Of a stretch of DNA of 64,000 nucleotides, positions 57,661 to 64,000 are shown one piece after another (within the stretch, counting starts at the first letter, position 1; each line of letters begins with the position of its first letter). This stretch comes from Diphasiastrum complanatum. Its lineage: Eukaryota > Streptophyta > Lycopodiopsida > Lycopodiales > Lycopodiaceae. The stretch is taken from the NCBI GenBank assembly GCA_029204225.1, contig CM055109.1, forward strand, positions 20,330,349 to 20,394,348, in the 5' to 3' direction. The notes beneath the pieces are model-generated. The model was given only the letters and a program-made list of their open reading frames with translations. It did no database searches and was not told the DNA's origin. The position numbers and the translations under genes were made by a program.

Positions 57661-58389
57661 TGTTGAAATCCATTCAATAATGAGCATCCTGAAAACCTAT
57701 CAAATATTCGACACCATCGACAATTGAAGTCATCGACTTCATCAAACTTCGACTTCTCATGTATATACATATGTTCAAGACTTGACTTGATCAACATCGA
57801 AGTACTCGACTTACTCGACATCAACATTTCAATACTAACACCATCAACTGACTTAGTTGACTCAACAGACTTTTCCATGAACCGAATTCATCATCAAACC
57901 GACTTTTGTCGACTTTTTTCCATCAGGGAAAAAATTGATCCAAATAAACTATCAGAAGTCTTTATGAAAGTTAACCTACTATTGTACATACATTTATTGT
58001 TATAAGACAGTTGTAATAAATAGCAGATAGCATTTAATGATAGACATATATTTAGCAAGAAGATATTTGTCAAGTAGATATTTTGTAATATAAGAATCAG
58101 CTAAGAACACACTTGGTTGATAGTTAATTACTAATCAATCTTCTTACATGAAGAATTTTTTATAGCCAGCGTTATCATGCTCAACGATCAAGTTGAAGTT
58201 ATCACTTCAAGCAATTGTACTCATTGTTGATATTTATCATAGTGCAATTTCTATCTCACTATTGTATCATTCTATTGAGAATTTGTGTGAATCATTCATC
58301 TTGATTATTCTGCTGTTGTCTGAGGCGCTTCCGATCCCACACACCAAGCTCGTTCAAATTTCCACTGCCATTCACATTGATTTTCGACA
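57661..58389 (+). mobile_element. 3' LTR (729 bp) of copia family-C copy C
   Basis: Starts TGTTGAAATCC, ends GATTTTCGACA. The 3' half matches the LTR at 48377-49083. The U3 part (about 57705-57920) holds about a dozen TCGAC words in a stretch of 200 bp. Confidence 0.78.
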
Positions 58390-58534
58390 CTTACCAAAAG
58401 ATTGTATTCGCGAGATTCCTAACAGGTGCTCTTGGTAAACATACAAGAGTTTCCTAAATGGGGATATGACTTTACTAGCAATGTGATTCATCTGTTTACT
58501 TTTATCTAAACATACCTAGAACTATATATATAGT

Positions 58535-59165
58535 ATGAAAGCTACAGATATCTCTAAATGTTATGAAAATATACCTCTTGACGGACTCAATGGCTTAAAA
58601 ACAATCATGAGTAAACTGATTAGTTCAGCTTTCAAAAATAGTTTAAAAAACTTAGCTACAACTAGTTATCTAGGGACAAAGATTTTAAGTGGTCTTGGAA
58701 AAGGAAGCTTTTTGATAAATGGAACACTAGTGATAAGGATATTGTATGCACATGAAAAAAAAAAATTTATAACCAACTGCATAGTCACAGTTGGTAACCA
58801 TACCAAGCGACAAATTCATGGTATACCCATGGGATCTTCATGTTCACCTATGTGGTGTAATTAGTACCTTTCTTATTTTGAAATGCAATCTATTAAAAGA
58901 CTTGCCAGATTGGAAAAAATAAAATTCATGAATGACTTTATATATTCTTCCAGAAATATCGATGATATATGCTTTATCAATAATCCTCTTGTCGAATGTT
59001 TTTTAGACAAATCCCAATAAATAACTCCTAGTAATCCTTTTTGGATTTATCCATTGGAATATTTTGAGATAAATGAAAGCAATACTGTAAGGAATTCGAC
59101 AAACTTCTTAAATATTACTATTGCATTTGAACTAGTTACTAGATTGTTAGAAGATTCTTCTAACG
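58535..59165 (+). pseudogene. Penelope-like (non-LTR-class) reverse transcriptase fragment
   Basis: One plus frame, broken by TAG at 58862 and TAA near 59019, reads MKATDISKCYENIPLDGL, then FITNCIVTVGNHTKRQIHGI, PMGSSCSPMWCN, stop, YLSYFEMQSIKRLARLEK, SSRNIDDICFINNP and WIYPLEYFEINESN, NFLNITIAFE. The set D-x-x-x-C-Y-x-N-I-P, VGN...Q-x-x-GIPMG-S-x-x-x-P, LYLSYFE, R-x-IDDI-x-x-IN, IYP-LE, FL-x-I-x-I follows in order the RT core of Penelope-like elements and differs from copia (YVDD) and gypsy (FLDD/YLDD). No GIY-YIG endonuclease was seen. The 5' part is lost. Its tail is duplicated at 52914. Confidence 0.6.
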
Positions 59166-59387
59166 GTGTTATCATGTTGCCGAACTACGCCAAGGAACGG
59201 TGATGAACAACCAAAAAGGAGTTCCAGAATCCAGATTCATCGAAAAATCCAATATCAGACTCAACAAGCATGCATACCAGCCAACGAGAGCGAAGACAAA
59301 GCCCAACGTCTCCCCAATAGATTTTACGACAACAAGAATAAAAACATGGCCGAGTCGGCATACGAATTAGATCCATTAGTAATATAA
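59088..59387 (+). repeat. Tail of the Penelope-like fragment, duplicated at 52914-53226
   Basis: Shared 300-bp block running from the FLNITIAFE codons to AGTAATATAA. Beyond 59387 and beyond 52914 the sequences differ completely, so AGTAATATAA may be the original 3' end of the element. Confidence 0.75.
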
Positions 59388-59704
59388 AGTTGACTCTCTA
59401 GATCGGAATTGACTGGTTGTTCGATCCGTGAGTCGGAATTATCAGCAGCTTTTCCTTTGTGGTCGATGAACTGGTCTTCCACAAAAATGACACCTCTACT
59501 GGTGAATGCCTTGTCGTTATCCAAATTGTAGAGCTTGTATGCCTTGTGATTTTGGGAATAGCCAATGAAAATCGTTTTCCTGCTCTTGTCATTTAGCTTT
59601 CTTCTTAGATCCTCAGGGATCTAAGCGAAAGCAATGCATCCAAACACTCGAATATGTTTGAGTGATGGTTTTGAAAAAACAAAACGTTTCTATTACCAAA
59701 GCTT
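59388..59704 (-). pseudogene. Copia family-C integrase C-terminus, fragment
   Basis: Minus text IPEDLRRKLNDKSRKTIFIG then YSQNHKAYNLDN, VIFVEDQFIDHKGKAADNSD matches the post-integrase segment of copia C at 55820-55990. It is a fourth, short copy of this family on the opposite strand. Confidence 0.7.
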
Positions 59705-59737
59705 TGCTAGCTTCCAGCCCTCGCTCTGACAAAAATG

Positions 59738-59855
59738 TTCGCGAACACGGAAGTCAAAAGACACGAAGCGAAAAAGTTCGCGAACACCCCACCGAGAAGA
59801 CACAAATGTGAAAGATTCGCGAAAGGGAATTTTCCGCAGTACAGCAAGAGAAAGT
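59738..59855. repeat. 39-bp tandem repeat with TTCGCGAA palindromes
   Basis: TTCGCGAA occurs at 59738, 59777 and 59816, exactly 39 bp apart. The first two units share AACAC, AGAAGACAC-like and GAAA parts; the third has diverged. The block is GC- and CpG-rich in an AT-rich setting. A 67-codon plus frame covers it (39 is a multiple of 3) but has no known motif. Confidence 0.6.
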
Positions 59856-59939
59856 CAGACGACAAGAAAGTCAGACGACTCAAAGCGACACGAAAAACAT
59901 TGCAACATCCTTTTCTGTCCTCACACTCCAAAAAATGAC

Positions 59940-60619
59940 CAGCAAGATCATGCAAGTACCCAGAAGTAGAGATATCTGATCTGATAGCATGACGTCAACA
60001 GATACACTCTAGGTCATGGCTAATCTGCCACTCTTGTAATTCGTGATTAGCTATAGATGTTTAATCAATTTAATCTAGTAGTTACGCGACGCGACTATAT
60101 ACTTTCTGGATGATACTTGATACATATAAATGAAGTAGTCTAATGCTAGTAAGCAAGAAGATGAAAATACTAAATATGAGTCCGCCTGCGTGCAAGACAA
60201 TTTTTCTACATAGAATCTGTAGATCCACAAGTCTGCTAGTAAGCGAGACACGAATTCATGGGAGCACTGTATTTCTCTCATGTCAACGCACTGAGTGGAT
60301 TTGCATGCAGTGCTTGAAGAATCATAAAAGTCAGCAGATGATTTTGTAGTCGTTGCGCACATATCACTCTTACCATGTCTAATCTTGAATGAATTTTTGT
60401 CTGCTATTGTTTGTGTATCTCATTCATTCATTTTTATCAATTCCGCATACTGGTTGAATTTTGTTGAATGATGTGTTAATCTAAAACGTAGATCAGCAGT
60501 GTCTGTCTACATTCTGGAGGACTATAGGAATGATATAGCTGGTAGTGACCAGCAATTATATCTGAAATCCATCCAAATTGTTTTATTTTGCGTTTGTTTC
60601 GTGCTCGCGATTGTCATCA
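59940..60619 (+). mobile_element. 5' LTR of copia element I (left edge uncertain)
   Basis: The last 385 bp (60235-60619) are confirmed by a second copy at 45262-45645. It ends GTCATCA before a Met-type primer-binding site. A CATATAAATG box lies at about 60122. The left edge is set only approximately, because the 45 kb copy is truncated. Confidence 0.65.
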
Positions 60620-60620
60620 G

Positions 60621-60633
60621 TAGTATTAGAGCC
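60621..60633 (+). other. Primer-binding site, degenerate initiator-Met type
   Basis: TAGTATTAGAGCC, two changes from TGGTATCAGAGCC, one base after the LTR end. Confidence 0.6.
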
Positions 60634-60731
60634 TACCTTGTCATAGTCTGACGTAGTCAAGAAGCTATCAGATCCAGGAGGCCAAGCATTCAAACAAACA
60701 ACTATCAACAAGAAAACACACTTCAGAAGCA

Positions 60732-62045
60732 ATGGCTTCAATCAGCAGCATACAGAGCAAGATCTATACAATTCTGGATTCTTCAGGATCTAACTTTCTA
60801 GCCTAGAAAGTTAAAACATCATTGACACTCAAGGGTGAAGGTTTATTCCCCTAGGTGGATGGCACAAAGGAAATGCCTATGACATCAGGCAAAGAGCTAC
60901 GCGAGTGGAGGGAGAAAAATGACAAGGCAGTAGCCTTGCTATCATCTTCCATTGAAGATAGTCTCACACTTGACCTGGCTACACTCTCCAAAGCTAAGGA
61001 GATGTGGGATACACTGCTCATGAGATTTCAAACAAAATCAAGAAGTCAAATAATGATGATGGAAGATCAGCTGACAAATCTACAGTGGGATGGGAAAGAC
61101 CTCACTTCTTTTGTAAGGAAGATGAAGGATCTATTTCTATCACTATATAACTCTGGAGCAGAGAATGCAGTGTCAGCTGAGAATTAGCTCACTTACCTAT
61201 TGAGAGCCTTATCCAGATCATTCCAGACAACCATAACTCTGATCGCAAAAGATCCTACAATGACCCTCAAAAAGGCAATTATCGAGATTCAAGAGGAAGT
61301 CGAGGCTAGAGAACACCTTGATCACAACGATGGTTCTGACCAGGCCCTCTATGGCAACAAAGAAAAATCCAAGAAACAATTCAAGCCTAAGAGGGAGTCA
61401 AATCAGAGGTAGGATCATGATCAGCAAGTAGAGGGGACCAGCAAAGGCAAGTGGAAGAACAAAGGGAGGTCAAAACAACAAGGTGGAGAAAAGAAGACTT
61501 GCATGAGATGCAGAAGAGATGGGCACACATTTGATACATGCTGGCTCAATCCAAAAATTGAATGTATCCACTGCCATAGAAAGGGTCATGCAACCATGGA
61601 TTGTCGCCTAAACCCGAAAAACAAATTAGCATAGAACAGACAGGAGAACATCAACAGTTCATTCTATGTCGAGGAGCCTGAGAGCTTGAAAATGGGCAAA
61701 GAGAGATTGAACAAAAATTGTTCGATTGCCTACATTTGTGAAGACATGTGTGCAGCATCAACATCTGACACACATGAGGTGATTCTAGATCTAGGAGCCA
61801 CCTTACACTTCATGACATTAAGATGAATTATGTCTGATTTCAGAAGTGCAGATCCTTCAAGATTCATTGTTCTTGGAGATGGATCCAAACATCAAGTGAA
61901 TGGTATTGGTTCACTCTGGCTCAACACCAATGACAAAGACAGATGACTCGAAGACGTTCTGTTCGTGCCTATACTACAGCAGGACCTATTTTTTGTGGCA
62001 AGGATAGCTGATGTAGGGATGCGTGTGACATTTTCTGATGAAGCA
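60732..62045 (+). pseudogene. Copia element I: gag and protease, one frame with several stops
   Basis: The frame from ATG at 60732 stays in register to about 62045 with stops at about 60804, 60852, 61185, 61410, 61632, 61824 and 61944. Contents: ASISSIQSKIYTILDSSGSN, TKEMPMTSGKELREWREKND (gag UBN2 domain, about 60860-61290), two CCHC knuckles (CMRCRRDGHTFDTC at about 61500 and CIHCHRKGHATMDC at about 61566) and protease VILDLGATLHF, where D-S-G is D-L-G. Several stops without frameshifts suggest point decay of a fairly young copy. Confidence 0.85.
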
Positions 62046-62052
62046 TGCAACG

Positions 62053-62926
62053 TTCCTAGGATATGATGATCGCGTGAAGGGCTATAGATGTCTTGATCCA
62101 GTCAAAAACAAAATCCATATAAGCTGAGATGTTATCTTTGATGAATCCAAGATGTATGAAGACGAAGATACTGAGAAGAGAGACACATCCAGTAGGAAAA
62201 ATGGCATAGTGAGGATACCACCTGATGATGATCCATTCATTGACCTTCTGAGTGATGAACATGAGGATACATCTCAAGATACTACTACTCAACCTCAAAA
62301 CAGGTTGGAGAGGTAGGGACAGACCTTTTGGTGCAAGAAGGATTGAAATTGCAGGTGACAAACGCAAGGAGAAGGATGTACCGTGGGATACATTTTCACC
62401 AGGAAGCCGATCACCTGACAGAAAGCTCCCTAAGTGGTTTGAGAGATTGATGGAGAGCTGCGATATAGATGACTTTCCAGGATCATCTAACCAGGGAGAG
62501 CTACGAAGATCAATAAGAGAGAAGATACTACCTGAAAGGTATAAAGCAAATTATGCTCTGTTATCCAGCATTATTCAAAGCAAAGAACCTTCGACTTATG
62601 GTGAAGCGAAGGATGATGACATTTGGATCAAAGCCATGGGAGAGGAGATGGAGTCAATTGCTAAGCATAGCACATGGGACTTAGTAGAACCACCAGTTGG
62701 CAAGAAACCCATTGGTTGCAAATGGGTATATAGAACTAAATACCATGTAGATGGAAGCATAGCAAAGCACAAAGCAAGATTGGTAATCAAAGGGTACGCA
62801 CAAAATAAAGGCATTGACTATGAGGAGAACTTTGCACCGGTGTGTAAGTGGAATACTCTACGTCTACTTATTGCTTTAGCTTCACATTTTGGTTGGCCTT
62901 TGCATCAGATAAAGTATGTCGCTTGA
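62053..62926 (+). pseudogene. Copia element I: integrase tail, linker and RT start
   Basis: At 62053 text jumps from the protease region to FLGYDDRVKGYRCLDPVKNK and DVIFDESKM, the end of integrase; the whole zinc-binding and catalytic integrase is deleted. RT follows in frame 62252-62926: IWIKAMGEEMESIAKHSTWD, KPIGCKWVYRTKYHVDGSIA, KHKARLVIKGYAQNKGIDYE, ENFAPVCKWNTLRLLIALAS. At HQI a second deletion of roughly 35-40 codons removes the DVKSAFLNG block. Confidence 0.83.
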
Positions 62927-64000
62927 AGAAAACGCTTTATGGTCTTAAACAAGCACCACGTGCATGGTATAGCAGGATTGATGCCTACTTTCGTTCAAAG
63001 GGGATGGTGAGAACACATTCTGATCCAAATCTATATGTCTTATGCTTTGATAGTATGGTTGCTTTGATTGCTCTTTATGTTGATGACTTGATTATTACGG
63101 GAAATAATCAAGAGATGATAGACATAATCAAGAAAGACCTCATGAAACAATTTGAGATGACGGATTTCAGCCTGATGCATTACTGCCTTGGAGTAGAAGT
63201 GTGGCAAAAAGGACATGAAGTGGGTTTAACACAGGTGAAATATGTCAAAGAGTTACTACACAGGTTTAGGTTGCAGGATTGCAAACCAGTAAACACTCCT
63301 ATTGGACCAAGTAAAAAGCTTTCTAAGCTTGATGAATCACAGTCATTTGATGCTACGCTATATAGACAGTTAGTAGGGAGCTTGATTTACCTTACCACAA
63401 CTAGACCAGATATATGCTATGTTGTTGGCATTGTAAGTCAGTTTATGGCAGCACCTACGGAAATGCATTGGAAAGCAACTAAACGCATTTTGCGTTATGT
63501 GAAAGGCACATCAGAGTATGGCTTGATTTACAGGAAGCATGATGGTTTACTTGAGTTGTGTGGCTATGTGGATGCGGACTGGGGAGGTGACTATGATGAT
63601 CGTAGATCCACCACAGGATATATATTCCAGTTTTGTGGTAATTGCTTTTCCTGCTCTAGTAAGAAGCAAAGTACAATTGCTCTTTCCACCACAGAAGCAG
63701 AGTATAAGGCAATGTGTAGTGCTGCACAAGAAGCTATATGGTTGAGACAAATCTTGGAAGAGATTGGCATGAAGCAGAAAAATCCCACAACTTTACATAG
63801 CGACAGTCAGAGTGGCATTCAACTAGCAAAGAATCCAGTGTTCCATGCGAGAACTAAATACATTGAGATTCAATATCACTTCATACGTGAAAGACTGCTA
63901 AGTTGTGAAATTCATGTTGTTCATTGTAGCACAAAAGAACAACTAGCTGATATTTTCACTAAGCCACCTACTGGAGAAAAGTTTGATAAGTTTAGATCAA
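62914..64000 (+). CDS. Copia element I: reverse transcriptase-RNase H, open to window end
   Basis: An uninterrupted frame of 362 codons from VCRLKKTLYGLKQAPRAWY to the right edge. RT: LYVDDLIITGNNQEM (intact YVDD, about 63080), MTDFSLMHYCLGVEVW, YRQLVGSLIYLTTTRPDICY. RNase H: LCGYVDADWGGDYDDRRSTT (first D), KKQSTIALSTTEAEYKAMCS (E), LHSDSQSGIQLAKNPVFHAR (D), TKYIEIQYHFIRE and EQLADIFTK. All catalytic residues I can identify are present. There is no start codon at the left edge because the frame enters through a deletion, so by itself it is not a complete gene. The 3' LTR must lie beyond 64000. Confidence 0.9.

Noticed and set aside
49224-58389. Copies D and C as one copia element split by gypsy insertions
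   Set aside because: Both contain the same gag segment (SNSSSSSFQP / SNSSSFQP), so they are two copies, not halves of one.

Overview
This is a window of nuclear DNA from a land plant. It is AT-rich, full of decayed LTR retrotransposons of the Ty1/copia and Ty3/gypsy classes, and carries CACTA (En/Spm) transposase fragments and long CT/GA microsatellites. One host gene, the N-glycosylation mannosyltransferase ALG3, can be reconstructed exon by exon. TE-filled introns, pure dinucleotide runs and very low gene density would suit a large genome such as that of a fern or another non-flowering plant, but the sequence does not fix the species.

Layout. 1-2900: repeats and the C-terminal end of a CACTA transposase. 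3030-4615: a rotten gypsy element on the minus strand, with its primer-binding site. 6666-21405: the ALG3 gene on the minus strand, 13 exons coding for 436 residues without a break. Its third intron (8.4 kb, with a GC donor) holds pieces of three plus-strand gypsy elements and one 445-bp LTR. 22690-25830: a minus-strand copia-derived element with unusually long reading frames. 26900-28812: repeats and an unrecognised reading frame. 30608-33051: a structurally complete non-autonomous LTR element with two 714-bp LTRs, primer-binding site, polypurine tract and 208-bp internal tandem repeats. 33052-37053: copia and gypsy debris, including an inverted protease piece and a PIF1-like helicase scrap. 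38872-40421: a broken gene for a TauD-like 2-oxoglutarate oxygenase behind a 160-bp GA run.

41238-64000 is a mosaic of nested elements. It holds a minus-strand copia with its 3' LTR, three partial copies of one copia family (minus 45646-47137; plus 48377-49965; plus 54546-58389), a CACTA transposase fragment (47144-48182), gypsy gag and integrase pieces, and a copia element running off the right edge (60235-64000) whose last 1.1 kb of reverse transcriptase-RNase H is open. At 58535-59165 lies a reverse transcriptase fragment that is neither copia nor gypsy. Its motifs (an IPMGSS block and an IDDI active site) resemble Penelope-like elements, and its tail is duplicated in inverted orientation about 6 kb away.

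Only ALG3 looks like a working host gene. The rest records nested insertion, internal deletion, inversion and decay. No tRNA, rRNA, CRISPR array or bacterial-type operon was seen. All similarity statements rest on motif recognition by eye; no database search was run.
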